Notes: generated from the sequence alone by a model not told the origin. DNA of 64,000 bases from Bacillus sp. ISL-18 (GCF_018613415.1 NZ_JAGGQG010000014.1:1-64000); one strand, 5' to 3'. Shown: positions 41,521 to 51,152, counted from the stretch's first letter. Numbers and translations are program-made.

Positions 41521-41584
41521 CCTTTCTATTTAAACTCAGGAAACCTGTTTGCTTCTCGTTTAGAAGGACACGAAAGAGGAGAAC

Positions 41585-42325
41585 TCAACTGTGAACCTTT
41601 AAACCAGCAATTGCAGCCTTATCTGCAATAATTGTAACATATGGATGATTTTTCAGCACGGATGCAGGAAATCTTTCATCGATCGTATCTTCAGTCAAAA
41701 GTCTCCTCAGTGCATCCTTTTTTTGTTCTCCGGAAACGAGTAAGAGAATTTCTTTGCTTTTCATTATTGTCGCTATTCCCATCGTTAGGGCTTTTGTCGG
41801 GACCTCTTCCAAACTGTTAAAATATCTTGCATTCGCTTGTCGTGTGGAAGCGGTCAATTGGACCACATGCGTTTCAGTATCAAAGGGTGTTCCAGGTTCA
41901 TTAAATCCGATGTGGCCATTTGCTCCAATCCCAAGAACTTGCAAATCAATTCCCTTATGTTGGGCAACCAATTTCTCATAGTCATCACATTCTTTTAAAA
42001 CATCCTCGACAGTTCCACGTGGAACAAATGTGTTATTTTTTTGAATGTCAATATGATTAAATAAGTGATCGTCCATATAATAACGGTAGCTATTCGGGTT
42101 GTCTCCAGAGAGTCCGACATATTCATCCAAATTGAAGGATGTAACCTCCCGATACGAAGTCCCATTCTTTTGATGATCAGCAATTAAATTGGCATAAATA
42201 CCCATAGGTGTTCCGCCTGTAGCAAGTCCAAGTTTAATTTTTGGAGTTTGAATCACTTTTTGAATAATATAATCGGCGGCGATTTTACTCATATCTTGAT
42301 AATCGATTGCTTCGATAATTTTCAT
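41585..42325 (-). CDS. nagB: Glucosamine-6-phosphate deaminase
   Basis: A 246-residue cytoplasmic enzyme converting glucosamine 6-phosphate to fructose 6-phosphate and ammonia. LGLATGGTPMGIYANLI near residue 33, FNLDEYVGL near 64, GIGANGHIGFNEPGTPFD near 131 and HVVQLT are the family blocks, with the catalytic Asp and His in them. Its start overlaps the nagA stop by four bases (ATGA). Length is usual for Bacillus NagB. Confidence 0.96.
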   Translation of the reverse strand: MKIIEAIDYQDMSKIAADYIIQKVIQTPKIKLGLATGGTPMGIYANLIADHQKNGTSYREVTSFNLDEYVGLSGDNPNSYRYYMDDHLFNHIDIQKNNTFVPRGTVEDVLKECDDYEKLVAQHKGIDLQVLGIGANGHIGFNEPGTPFDTETHVVQLTASTRQANARYFNSLEEVPTKALTMGIATIMKSKEILLLVSGEQKKDALRRLLTEDTIDERFPASVLKNHPYVTIIADKAAIAGLKVHS

Positions 42326-43527
42326 TTTGTTGTTCCTCCCTTAGTATAGGCAACCTTTCCACGGCATATCGTCAGATAAACATCCAAGTTCTCATCAAGG
42401 ATCACAATATCCGCATCTTTTCCTTTCGAAATGCTGCCCTTTCGATCAAAAACTTTCAGTTGTTTGGCTGGATTGACAGCGGCCATTTCAACTGCTTCCT
42501 CTAATTTGCATCCGGTAAAAGCTACTATATTTTTTACCCCTTGTCCCAATTTTAGGATACTGCCTGCAAGGGTTCCGTCACGTAAGGTCGCTCTTCCATC
42601 CTGGACGATTACATCCTGTCCGCCTAAATCATAATGACCATTTTTTAGACACTTTGCCCGCATGGCATCGGTGATTAAAATGATCCCCTTTTTCCCTTTT
42701 TGCTGGTAGGCGAGTTTCACCATTTCGGGATGGACATGCACACCATCTACTATTAATTCTGCCTTTAACTCTTCCCTTAAAAAGGCTGCTCCCACCACAC
42801 CAGGCTCACGGTGATGCAGGCCCCGCATTTGGTTGTATAGATGGGTGACATGGTTTGCACCCGCGTCGATGGCCTGAATGACGTCTTCAAATGTGGCGTC
42901 AGAGTGGCCAATGGAAGCAATGATTCCTTTTGTTTTTAAATATCGTACCAGCTCGAGCCCGTCTGGCAGCTCGGGTGCAAGTGTGACAAGTTTAATGGAT
43001 TGACTAGCGAGGTCTTCCCATTTTTTAAACAATTTCAGATTCGGATTAACGATATGTTGAATGGGCTGGGCTCCAGCTTTCTTTTTATTAACAAACGGAC
43101 CTTCAAGGTGGATTCCGAGTATTTCCGCCTTTCCTGGAGATTGATCTTTTTTAATGAAGCGGCCGGCGTTTAGTAAGGCCTCTTCAATTTTATTTTCTTC
43201 TTGGGTCATGGTCGTGGCTAAAAAGCTAGTGGTTCCTTCACCCGGCAATGCCTGGGTCATGGTATCCAACGCTTCTTGTGTGGCGTCCATCGTATCAGCC
43301 CCGTTGGCCCCGTGGATATGAACGTCGATAAAACCGGGAACAGCTTTATAGGATGAAGGAATGTTAAGTGCCTCCCATTCTTCCTCTTCCTCGAATGTAA
43401 GATTTTTTATTGGACCTAATTCCACGATTTTTTGATCTTTTATTTTTATATAGCCATTTTCAATCCATTGGCCTTCAGCATATATTTGAATTCCCTTGAG
43501 CAAAATAGGTGTAAATTTTATTGTCAT
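42322..43527 (-). CDS. nagA: N-acetylglucosamine-6-phosphate deacetylase
   Basis: From the ATG at 43525-43527 the protein is 401 residues. It removes acetate from GlcNAc-6-P. Metal and catalytic motifs are DVHIHGANG near residue 60, HLEGPFVNKKKAGAQP near 130, HSDAT near 195, THLYNQM near 215 and ITDAM near 272. The frame is open eight codons further, but GGGAG is 8 bases before this ATG. First gene of the nagA-nagB-nagR unit. Confidence 0.95.
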   Translation of the reverse strand: MTIKFTPILLKGIQIYAEGQWIENGYIKIKDQKIVELGPIKNLTFEEEEEWEALNIPSSYKAVPGFIDVHIHGANGADTMDATQEALDTMTQALPGEGTTSFLATTMTQEENKIEEALLNAGRFIKKDQSPGKAEILGIHLEGPFVNKKKAGAQPIQHIVNPNLKLFKKWEDLASQSIKLVTLAPELPDGLELVRYLKTKGIIASIGHSDATFEDVIQAIDAGANHVTHLYNQMRGLHHREPGVVGAAFLREELKAELIVDGVHVHPEMVKLAYQQKGKKGIILITDAMRAKCLKNGHYDLGGQDVIVQDGRATLRDGTLAGSILKLGQGVKNIVAFTGCKLEEAVEMAAVNPAKQLKVFDRKGSISKGKDADIVILDENLDVYLTICRGKVAYTKGGTTK

Positions 43528-43571
43528 GTTCATTACTCCCTTTCCAGACACCGTAATTTTATCATTTACAA

Positions 43572-43592
43572 AATATAGATGTCTATACCAAT
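43572..43592 (-). promoter_or_regulatory. nagA promoter -10 and NagR-type operator
   Basis: Read on the minus strand: ATTGGTATAGACAT (43579-43592), two bases (as CT counted from the last T), then -10 TATATT (43572-43577). The same layout occurs on the plus strand at 43667-43687. Confidence 0.75.
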
Positions 43593-43666
43593 TTTCTCTA
43601 AGAAATATCGGTATCTCTCTATATTATATGCTAGTTATCTGCTTGTTTACCAATAATTTCAACTCT

Positions 43667-43687
43667 ATTGGTATAGACAACTATAAT
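43667..43687 (+). promoter_or_regulatory. PTS gene promoter -10 and NagR-type operator
   Basis: ATTGGTATAGACAA (43667-43680) then -10 TATAAT (43682-43687). The operator equals the nagA one at 13 of 14 positions. The -35 is poor (TTCAAC, 43658-43663). It resembles published NagR/DasR-type sites. Confidence 0.78.
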
Positions 43688-43716
43688 AGTTGGATGGTAT
43701 GATGGTCCCTGTGATA

Positions 43717-43730
43717 TAAAAACGCTTACA
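43717..43730 (+). promoter_or_regulatory. cre-like CcpA site before the PTS gene
   Basis: TAAAAACGCTTACA matches TGWNANCGNTNWCA at 13 of 14 positions, about 30 bases after the -10, where CcpA would block transcription. Confidence 0.6.
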
Positions 43731-43753
43731 CATAAAAAGAGGAGAGATGCATC

Positions 43754-45640
43754 ATGTTAGGATTTTTACAGCGAATTGGGAAAGCATTAATGCTTCCAAT
43801 CGCCGTTTTACCAGCTGCTGGTCTGTTATTACGTTTTGGTCAGCCGGATTTGCTGAATATCCCATTTATTGCAAATGCGGGTAATGCCGTTTTTGCAAAC
43901 TTAGCTTTAATTTTTGCCATTGGTGTCGCCATGGGGTTTGCAAAGGATAGTAATGGGGCAGCCGCATTATCAGGGGCGATTGGTTACTTGGTTTTAACCC
44001 AAGGAACAGTAGCCATTGATAAGGATATTAATATGGGTGTTCTTGGAGGAATTCTTACTGGAATTATTTCCGGACTATTATACAACCGTTTTCATGATAT
44101 CAAATTGCCTGAATGGTTAGGTTTCTTTAGTGGAAGACGATTCGTTCCGATTATTACCTCGGTAACAATGGTCATTATTGCTGGTGTTGCTGGATTTATC
44201 TGGCCGCCGATTCAAGATGCGATAAATGGGGTCGGTAACTGGATCATTGGTTTAGGGGCACTTGGAGCAGGTATCTTTGGGATTTTAAACCGTCTGTTAA
44301 TCCCGCTTGGTCTTCACCATGTTTTAAACAGTTTGTTTTGGTTTCAATTTGGGACATTCCAAGGTAAATCAGGAGATATTGCCCGCTTCTTTGCTGGTGA
44401 CCCAACAGCTGGAACCTATATGACAGGCTTCTTCCCTATTATGATGTTTGGATTGCCTGGGGCAGCGCTTGCCATCATTGCCGCTGCTAAGAAGGAAAAA
44501 AGAAAAGCGATTACTGGTATGTTTATTGGGGTTGCACTCACCTCATTCATTACAGGTATTACCGAACCAATTGAATTTTCCTTTATGTTTATTGCACCGC
44601 TGCTGTACGGAATTCATGCCTTATTAACAGGCCTTTCATTTGTCATCGTAACTTTGTTGGGAATTAAGGACGGCTTTACCTTCTCAGCCGGGGCGATTGA
44701 CTATATTTTAAACTTTAATATTGCGCAAAAACCGCTGCTTTTATTACTAGTTGGATTGATTTACGGAGTGGTTTATTTTCTTGTTTTTTATGGTGTCATT
44801 AAAGCGTTTAATATTAAAACTCCAGGCCGTGAAGACGAAGAAGAAGAATCAGAAGAAAAAGAAACGATTGAATCCGTTGCTGGAGCAACTAAATACGAAA
44901 CGATGGCTTATCATTTTATCAATGATATTGGCGGTAAGGAAAATATTACAAATATTGATAACTGTGCCACACGTCTTCGTTTAAATGTTAAGGACATGGA
45001 TCAAGTAAGAGATTCTTCGTTAAAATCGCACGGTGCAAAGGGTGTTATGAAATTAAACAAAACAAACCTGCAAATCATCGTCGGGACGGAAGTTGAATTT
45101 GTAGCAGATGCGATGAAGAGATTGGATACAAGGTCAGGAAGTATTCCTTCTGAGCAAGCTGTAATGGCTGAAACTCAAAACTGCCTGCCGTTAAGTGAAC
45201 AAGATTTTGTGATGCCGATGGAAGGTGAAATTATTCCGATCACGGAAGTGGAGGATCAAGTATTTTCACAAAAAATGATGGGAGACGGATTTGCGATTAT
45301 TCCTGCCAAGGGTTCTGTGGTTTCTCCTGTTGATGGGGAAGTGATCAATGTCTTCCCAACGAAACATGCAATCGGCCTTAAATCGAAACAGGGATATGAG
45401 ATATTGATTCATATTGGTATGGATACAGTAAATTTAAAAGGGGAAGGATTTACTGTCCTTGTGAAGGATGGCGATTCAGTCTCAAAAGGGCAAGAAATTA
45501 TAAAATTTGATTTAGATAAGATTAAGCAATCAGTACCGTCGACCGTTTCTCCTGTTGTTTTTACAAACTTAACGAAATTAAACATTAAGAAGCAGGGGAA
45601 AGTTTCACAGGGCGAAAAGGGTATTATTTCAATCGAGTAG
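43754..45640 (+). CDS. nagE: PTS N-acetylglucosamine transporter, EIICBA
   Basis: A 628-residue fusion that imports and phosphorylates GlcNAc. EIIC covers about 1-360 (MLGFLQRIGKALMLPIAVLP, later GITEPIEFSFMFIAPLLYGIH); EIIB about 375-460 with the phosphocysteine in ITNIDNCATRLRL; EIIA about 485-628 with the phosphohistidine in ILIHIGMDTVNL. Having a EIIA domain differs from B. subtilis NagP, which lacks it. Divergent from nagA and under the shared NagR-type sites. The ATG follows AGGAGAG. Glucosamine or glucose cannot be fully excluded as substrate. Confidence 0.9.
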   Translation: MLGFLQRIGKALMLPIAVLPAAGLLLRFGQPDLLNIPFIANAGNAVFANLALIFAIGVAMGFAKDSNGAAALSGAIGYLVLTQGTVAIDKDINMGVLGGILTGIISGLLYNRFHDIKLPEWLGFFSGRRFVPIITSVTMVIIAGVAGFIWPPIQDAINGVGNWIIGLGALGAGIFGILNRLLIPLGLHHVLNSLFWFQFGTFQGKSGDIARFFAGDPTAGTYMTGFFPIMMFGLPGAALAIIAAAKKEKRKAITGMFIGVALTSFITGITEPIEFSFMFIAPLLYGIHALLTGLSFVIVTLLGIKDGFTFSAGAIDYILNFNIAQKPLLLLLVGLIYGVVYFLVFYGVIKAFNIKTPGREDEEEESEEKETIESVAGATKYETMAYHFINDIGGKENITNIDNCATRLRLNVKDMDQVRDSSLKSHGAKGVMKLNKTNLQIIVGTEVEFVADAMKRLDTRSGSIPSEQAVMAETQNCLPLSEQDFVMPMEGEIIPITEVEDQVFSQKMMGDGFAIIPAKGSVVSPVDGEVINVFPTKHAIGLKSKQGYEILIHIGMDTVNLKGEGFTVLVKDGDSVSKGQEIIKFDLDKIKQSVPSTVSPVVFTNLTKLNIKKQGKVSQGEKGIISIE

Positions 45641-45748
45641 GACAGCAGGACATTTGGACCATTTCTTAACTAGATGTGTTTCTCCCGTTTTAAAACCTTG
45701 AGGATGGTTATAGTACAAATACATCATCAATTAAGGAGGCTTTATTAC

Positions 45749-46534
45749 GTGGAGAAACTACTTCAAAATCAAGTTGCTTTTGTTACAGGGGCTGGATCAG
45801 GGATCGGCAGAGCAGCTGCTATTAAGCTAGCGCAAAATGGAGGCAAGATTGCCTTAGTCGATTTGCATAAGGAAAATGTAGAAGAGGTGAAACAGCAAAT
45901 TGAAGAAATGGGCAGTGAGGCACTTGTCTTAGAAGCCAATGTTTCTCATCCAGAGGAGGTAGAGGAATGTTACAAAAGAACGGTTGACCAGTGGGGAAGA
46001 CTTGATGTTGTTTTTGCGAATGCTGGTATTAACGGAGAGGTTGCTCCAATCGAGGATTTGAACCCGGAAGATTGGGACCTGACTATTTCTAATAATTTAA
46101 CAAGTACCTTTCTAACTGTTAAATATGCCATTCCTCATTTAAAGTCTAATGGCGGCAGTATCATTATTACGAGTTCAATCAATGGGAACAGAGTATATAA
46201 AAACTTTGGTATGTCTGCATATAGCACATCTAAAATCGGCCAGATGGGCTTTGGGAAAATGGCAGCACTCGAGCTCGCTAATTATAAGATTAGAGTTAAC
46301 ATGATCTGTCCAGGAGCAATAGATACGAATATCAATGAGAATACATGGAAAGAAAAAGAGAATTTAAAAAAGGTTGAAATACCTGTTGAATATCCGCAAG
46401 GCAGCCAGCCGCTAGAACATAAAGCAGGAACATCCGAACAAGTCGCCGACCTCGTCCTATTCCTAGCCTCCAGCCAATCAAGCCACATCACCGGAAGCGA
46501 AGTCTATATCGACGGGGCAGAATCCTTATTATAA
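45749..46534 (+). CDS. Short-chain dehydrogenase/reductase
   Basis: A 261-residue SDR enzyme. The cofactor motif TGAGSGIGRAA lies near residue 15, NAGI near 92, the catalytic Ser in TSSINGNRVY and the YSTSKIG pair near 160-166. The frame opens at 45674, but AAGGAGG at 45733-45739 with a GTG at 45749 marks the real start, and the family begins at this point. It follows the PTS gene by 108 bases; a role with GlcNAc is not evident. Substrate unknown. Confidence 0.88.
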   Translation: MEKLLQNQVAFVTGAGSGIGRAAAIKLAQNGGKIALVDLHKENVEEVKQQIEEMGSEALVLEANVSHPEEVEECYKRTVDQWGRLDVVFANAGINGEVAPIEDLNPEDWDLTISNNLTSTFLTVKYAIPHLKSNGGSIIITSSINGNRVYKNFGMSAYSTSKIGQMGFGKMAALELANYKIRVNMICPGAIDTNINENTWKEKENLKKVEIPVEYPQGSQPLEHKAGTSEQVADLVLFLASSQSSHITGSEVYIDGAESLL

Positions 46535-46538
46535 TATG

Positions 46539-46551
46539 GGTGCCTGACACC
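46539..46551. repeat. Fragment of the hairpin repeat found at 19991-20033
   Basis: GGTGCCTGACACC is identical to the last 13 bases of the long hairpin at 19991-20033, but here stands alone just after the SDR stop codon. It looks like a truncated copy. Confidence 0.6.
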
Positions 46552-46570
46552 ATAAAAAGACAAACACACA

Positions 46571-46599
46571 AAAATGTCCACGTAGAGTGGACATTTTTT
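46571..46599. terminator. Terminator between the SDR gene and rsbP
   Basis: Arms AAAATGTCCAC (46571-46581) and GTGGACATTTT (46587-46597) with a five-base loop, T-run after, A-run before; may serve both strands. Confidence 0.9.
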
Positions 46600-46613
46600 G
46601 GTTTTGTTGTTGA

Positions 46614-47822
46614 TTATTTTAAGTCAATGAGAATAAAGCTTTTATCATCGCTCTTATGATAGACATTTTTTTCGTGGTTTAGGGACTGTAAAATTTTTTC
46701 TTTTAGTTCTACTAAAGGTAATGAGCCTGTTTCCTTTAATAATGGAGCTAAGTGGTCTGATGCAAGGGGATCAACACCATCAGTGTAAAGGAGCAATCTG
46801 CTCCCCTTTTTGAAGGTGAATGTATTTTTCTTAAATTCTATACCCTCAAAGGTTCCAAGTGGCGGGGCTGTAGAAAATAATTCAGATTGATTTCCGTCAG
46901 AGTCCTGCCATAAAGCAGGCGGATGGCCTGCATTGATGTACTCTATTATTTGTTTATCTGTATCAATTGAAAGAAGGATAGCAGTAGAATAATGCCTAGC
47001 CTCCTCATTGTTCTCAAATAATTTGTGAAGGTGGCGATCCAGCTCTTTCATCACAATATCAACCGCAACTCCTGCTGATAGTAATCTTTGAAACAGAGAA
47101 TGAAGAGTCATCGTAATTAAAGCGGAAGAAATCCCGTGGCCCATCACATCAAGCAGAATAATTCCATAGTGATGCTGGTCTATTTGATAAATCCCATAGA
47201 TGTCACCGGATAATTCGCTAGAGGCATTATAGAATACTTCCATTTCTACCTTTTCATTGTTAATCGGGTTAGTTAATGAAGTTTCCTGAATGATTCTAGC
47301 AAGCTCCAACTCTTTCTTTGTTTCTATTTTATATTTGTGATTTTGTTTATTCAGTTCCAGCAGTTCTTCTTTTTGCTTTTCCAGCTTTTTAAGAGTAGCC
47401 TCTAATTCTGCATTCGCTTGATCCTTTGCCTTTAATGCCGCTTCCGTTTCCTTTTTTGCTAGCAGCAATTCATTTTCATATTCGCTTCTTTTGCGCATGG
47501 GAATCAGAATACATTCCAATATCGTTATCTCATTTCTCTTTTTTTGGAGAGCGTTGATCAGAACAGGGATTTCGTCTCCTTTACTAGATACGAGTGAAAT
47601 ATACATTTCCTCGACATGTTGTTCTAGTTTTATGAGCGGGAAAAAGTAGAATTGAAAGAACAGACGGGCAGGAACGGTGAGAATAGAATTGACATGCTGT
47701 CCTATTAATGGATTATGGGTGTAATCAAGTATCTTAAGTAATGTGTGGTTAATGGATAAAATAAGACCATCTTCTGATAGAGTTAGAAATCCACAAGGTG
47801 CATGATCGAGTTGTTCGTCCAT
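46614..47822 (-). CDS. rsbP: PAS-PP2C serine phosphatase of the energy-stress pathway
   Basis: A 402-residue cytoplasmic protein. Residues 1-110 are a PAS domain (CGFLTLSEDGLILSINHTLL), 115-185 a charged coiled coil (AKKETEAALKAKDQANAELE), 190-402 a SpoIIE/PP2C phosphatase with SSELSGDIYGIY, LLDVMGHGISSALITM and LLLYTDGVDPL. B. subtilis RsbP has the same plan and length and dephosphorylates RsbV to free sigma-B on energy stress. It is coupled to rsbQ (stop and start share one base, TAATG). Confidence 0.92.
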   Translation of the reverse strand: MDEQLDHAPCGFLTLSEDGLILSINHTLLKILDYTHNPLIGQHVNSILTVPARLFFQFYFFPLIKLEQHVEEMYISLVSSKGDEIPVLINALQKKRNEITILECILIPMRKRSEYENELLLAKKETEAALKAKDQANAELEATLKKLEKQKEELLELNKQNHKYKIETKKELELARIIQETSLTNPINNEKVEMEVFYNASSELSGDIYGIYQIDQHHYGIILLDVMGHGISSALITMTLHSLFQRLLSAGVAVDIVMKELDRHLHKLFENNEEARHYSTAILLSIDTDKQIIEYINAGHPPALWQDSDGNQSELFSTAPPLGTFEGIEFKKNTFTFKKGSRLLLYTDGVDPLASDHLAPLLKETGSLPLVELKEKILQSLNHEKNVYHKSDDKSFILIDLK

Positions 47823-48667
47823 TAAGTAGTAACACCTCTAACCACAAGGCTGCCTGCTGTGGAAGCTTCCTTCAGGTATTGATGGATGAGGCGGATGGTC
47901 TCCTCAGGATGACTCATATGCGGGCAATGGCCTGTTGCCTCCATTATTTTCAGCATACTAGCAGGAATTTGCTGATGAACATACTCTCCCACTGCTGCTG
48001 GAGCGATAATATCATTTGAGCATTGTAAAATAAGTGAGGGTACCGTTACTTTTTTTAAATCGTCGCGGTTGTCTGCGAAAAAGGCAGCCTCTGCAAATTG
48101 ACGGGCAATAATTGGGTCAGTGGAGCAAAACCGTTCTTCCAGCTGAAGTTTAACCTCCGGCCGTTCCGGATTATTTGTTACCGTCTGTGCAAATATATTC
48201 GCCCAGCCTATGTAATTTTTCTCCATCATATCAATTAAGCCTAACAGCTCCTCCTTTTGAAAGCCCCCAAAATAATGCGGAGGGTCATTTAGATAACATG
48301 GAGAAGGGCCAATCATAACAAGATGAGAGAAGTACTCAGGATGCTTCAATGATGCCAGTACACCAATCATACCCCCAACAGAGTGTCCCACAAATACAGT
48401 TTCTTTTAGATCTAAGGCTGAACAAATGTCCAGTACATCTTGTGCATAGCCTTGAAGACTACTATATTTTTTTGAGTCATAAGCACGAATGTCTGAACGC
48501 CCCGAACCTACATAATCAAATAAAATGACTTGGTAATCTTTACTGAATGCGTCGGCAACCGACTTCCATACTGTTTGATCACAGCCAAAGCCCGGAGAAA
48601 AAATAATCGACTGTCTGCCATGGCCTTTGACCTTTACATTATTCCGAACGAGAATATCTTGATCCAT
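47822..48667 (-). CDS. rsbQ: Alpha/beta hydrolase, RsbP partner
   Basis: A 281-residue hydrolase from the ATG at 48665-48667. FSPGFGCDQTVWKSVADAF, the nucleophile elbow FVGHSVGGMIG, HLVMIGPSPCYLNDPPHYFG and ATGHCPHMSHPEE match B. subtilis RsbQ closely; Ser, Asp (CSNDIIAP) and His of the triad are present. RsbQ is needed for RsbP to react to energy stress, possibly by making or supplying a ligand for its PAS domain. The frame opens 20 codons earlier, but AAAGGAGC precedes this ATG. It is first of the two-gene unit; TATAAT lies about 20 bases before the ribosome site. Confidence 0.94.
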   Translation of the reverse strand: MDQDILVRNNVKVKGHGRQSIIFSPGFGCDQTVWKSVADAFSKDYQVILFDYVGSGRSDIRAYDSKKYSSLQGYAQDVLDICSALDLKETVFVGHSVGGMIGVLASLKHPEYFSHLVMIGPSPCYLNDPPHYFGGFQKEELLGLIDMMEKNYIGWANIFAQTVTNNPERPEVKLQLEERFCSTDPIIARQFAEAAFFADNRDDLKKVTVPSLILQCSNDIIAPAAVGEYVHQQIPASMLKIMEATGHCPHMSHPEETIRLIHQYLKEASTAGSLVVRGVTT

Positions 48668-48890
48668 CCTGATGCTCCTTTCTAGTATTATATTTATATC
48701 ATAACACTTACTTCCTAAGATTGGCATTTTCTCTTCTAGTACTTAGGACCCCACTTTAAACATTAAATTTGCGGAACCATTGGGATTTCTTCTCTCTTTT
48801 CAAGGCCAAAGTGCTTAAAGGGGGAAATGTACTAAAATCCTGCTAATGTGTATAGGAGTGTTTTCGGCAAAGTTGTATCCCCAATTTAGC

Positions 48891-49964
48891 TTATTCAGCC
48901 CAGGGTTGACGTACGGTCCTTACGATCTCGGAAGAACGAATCGCCTTTTCCATCATAATGCTAAGGTACTGATCCTGTGACGCCTCAGTCAGGCTATAAA
49001 AACTAGGGCCACCCGCTAGGTATTCCCCCATTTTTTTCAAGCATGAAGCGATAGCTATTTCATCATCATAAAGCCTTGCCGGTAAAAAAGGATTGCGATA
49101 CACCCATTGTTCTCCAGCTAAGATTCCATCAAGATAGTATCCTTCCTGGTTTTCTTCCTCCCCTTTGTTGATGCGCTTAAATTCCAAGTGAACAGGAGTA
49201 GAATAGTCGGCCAATACCGTTAAACGGTTATCGAAAATTTCCCCGCGGTCTCCACGAACCGATAAGTGGTTGGAGCGAATCCATGAACGATGCTGATCCT
49301 TAGTAAAATCATAGATGCCTAACTTCCGATCAAATTCAAGCCAAACTAAGTCACGTTCAGCCGTAATGACTTTTTCCTCTTTAGGAGCCCCGCCGCGGTC
49401 AGGACCTGCGATGATTGGAGCTTCAAATCTCATTCCTCTAATCGTTGCGGCTTCAAAGCCAACGCCCAGCATTTTTCTTAGTAAGCTTATCCCATGGTAA
49501 AAGTGAGAAATAGAAACGGTGGCTTGTGTGACGTTCCCTAGTCTTCCCGACTGAATCATAGAAAGTCTGGCTGCTTGGATGGGATGTAAATGATATTGCT
49601 CAGCAACTTGTATTTTAGCCCCTTTATAAGTAAGCTTCTCATGCAGCGATAATAACCCCTCTATTGAAGATGCCGGCGGGGTTTCCGCCAATGCAGGGAT
49701 ACCCATTTCTCCTAATTGAAGTAAATATTCAGGAATGGCCGATCCACTAACAGATACGACCACGAAATCAGGATTTTCATTTTCCAAAAGGTGAGTTAAA
49801 GTCCGATAGGTTGAGACATTCCATTTTTGTTCTAACCATTTTCCTTTAGCACCATCCCTTACCACCATCCCGCTAACACGAAATAAATCAGGAAGAGCCT
49901 GGGCAATTCTCAAATAGTATTGTGCTCGAAAACTAGCGCCGCCAATAATACTAAACGTAATCAC
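48891..49964 (-). CDS. Gfo/Idh/MocA-family oxidoreductase
   Basis: A 357-residue NAD(P)-dependent enzyme for sugars or cyclitols. The Rossmann opening is unusual (ITFSIIGGASFRAQYYLRIA), and the family motif EKP near residue 95 is replaced by AETPPAS, so catalysis or cofactor contact may differ. VAEQYHLHPIQAARLSMI near 120 and the C-terminal sheet domain (about 130-340) fit the family. It follows the GH43 gene by 97 bases on the same strand, so both may act on one plant sugar. Substrate unknown. Confidence 0.8.
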   Translation of the reverse strand: MITFSIIGGASFRAQYYLRIAQALPDLFRVSGMVVRDGAKGKWLEQKWNVSTYRTLTHLLENENPDFVVVSVSGSAIPEYLLQLGEMGIPALAETPPASSIEGLLSLHEKLTYKGAKIQVAEQYHLHPIQAARLSMIQSGRLGNVTQATVSISHFYHGISLLRKMLGVGFEAATIRGMRFEAPIIAGPDRGGAPKEEKVITAERDLVWLEFDRKLGIYDFTKDQHRSWIRSNHLSVRGDRGEIFDNRLTVLADYSTPVHLEFKRINKGEEENQEGYYLDGILAGEQWVYRNPFLPARLYDDEIAIASCLKKMGEYLAGGPSFYSLTEASQDQYLSIMMEKAIRSSEIVRTVRQPWAE

Positions 49965-50060
49965 TATTCATTTCCTCCAATCCCGTTATGTAATAAAGGC
50001 CAACTCTAAGAGATGGCCGTTACTACTCATAAAAATTTTCAGTTGTGGGTTTTCCCATTT

Positions 50061-51050
50061 TTATTCATTTTCATTATAGGGGTCAATCGTTTGGATGGTC
50101 CCATTCTCGTTATACTTTAGTTCTGTGTATTTTACACAGCGCTGGTGGTCTACTCCATTTGATAAAGAACTATCATGATAAAATAAATACCACTTATCAC
50201 CAAATGGCACAATCGAATGATGGGTTGTCCAGCCTATTACAGGAGTAAGGATTGTCCCTTTAAAAACAAATGGACCTTGTGGACTTTTACTCATAGCATA
50301 CGCGATGGTATGTGTAGTTCCAGTAGAATAAGAGAGATAATAATTTTCGTTGTACTTATGGACCCATGGGCCTTCAAAGTATCTCCTTTTCTCATCTCCA
50401 GCAAGGATTGGATTCCCTTCTTCATCCACAATGGAAATCTGTTGTGGCTTTTCCTTAAAAGTCAGCATATCTTCCGTTAATTCCGCTATCATCGGCCCTA
50501 AAGCAGGTTCTGACTCAGCGGGACCATCCCCATCAGCAAGAAAAGTATCCGTCCGCCATTTTTCTAATTGTCCACCCCAGAGTCCGCCGAAATACATATA
50601 TGCCTTTTGATCATCATCCACTAAAACGGCGGGATCAATGCTAAAACTGCCTGGTATGTAAGTTTCTTCTGGTGTGAAAGGGCCAGCAGGATGTAAGCTA
50701 GTAGCAACTCCTATTCTGAAAATATCTTCGTGATCTTTGGCAGGGAAAAATAAATAATATTTATTGTTTTTATAGGCAGCATCGGGTGCCCATAACTGTT
50801 TCTTTGCCCATGGTACATCCTTCACGTGAAGAACTTCTCCGTGGTCTACACAAGGAGAGTTAAAATCCTCGATGGACAGGACATGATAATCTTCCATTGC
50901 ATAGTGTTCCCCGTCTTGGGTTAGAGGTCCCTCATGACTAAGGTCATGGGAAGGATAGATATAAATTTTACCATCAAATACATGGGCAGAAGGATCGGCT
51001 GTATAGATATGTTCCACTAAAGGTTTATTGGGTTTTACGGTTTTTGCCAT
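50061..51050 (-). CDS. Glycoside hydrolase family 43 enzyme
   Basis: A 329-residue cytoplasmic five-blade beta-propeller enzyme with no signal peptide. The three acidic residues of GH43 are seen in HIYTADPSAHVFDGKIYIYP (general base), SFSIDPAVLVDDDQKAYMYFG (pKa modulator) and YFEGPWVHKYNENYYLSYS (acid). Such proteins are usually beta-xylosidases or alpha-L-arabinofuranosidases acting on imported oligosaccharides. The first gene of a minus-strand pair with the Gfo/Idh/MocA gene. The ATG follows AAGGAG. Confidence 0.88.
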   Translation of the reverse strand: MAKTVKPNKPLVEHIYTADPSAHVFDGKIYIYPSHDLSHEGPLTQDGEHYAMEDYHVLSIEDFNSPCVDHGEVLHVKDVPWAKKQLWAPDAAYKNNKYYLFFPAKDHEDIFRIGVATSLHPAGPFTPEETYIPGSFSIDPAVLVDDDQKAYMYFGGLWGGQLEKWRTDTFLADGDGPAESEPALGPMIAELTEDMLTFKEKPQQISIVDEEGNPILAGDEKRRYFEGPWVHKYNENYYLSYSTGTTHTIAYAMSKSPQGPFVFKGTILTPVIGWTTHHSIVPFGDKWYLFYHDSSLSNGVDHQRCVKYTELKYNENGTIQTIDPYNENE

Positions 51051-51152
51051 CTTTTAATCTCCTTACTATTTTAAGATTTTACTAGTTTTTTAGACATGAA
51101 AGCAGCACAAGTTGGGAAGCGTTTTATAGAGAACAAATCATAAACAAAATAC

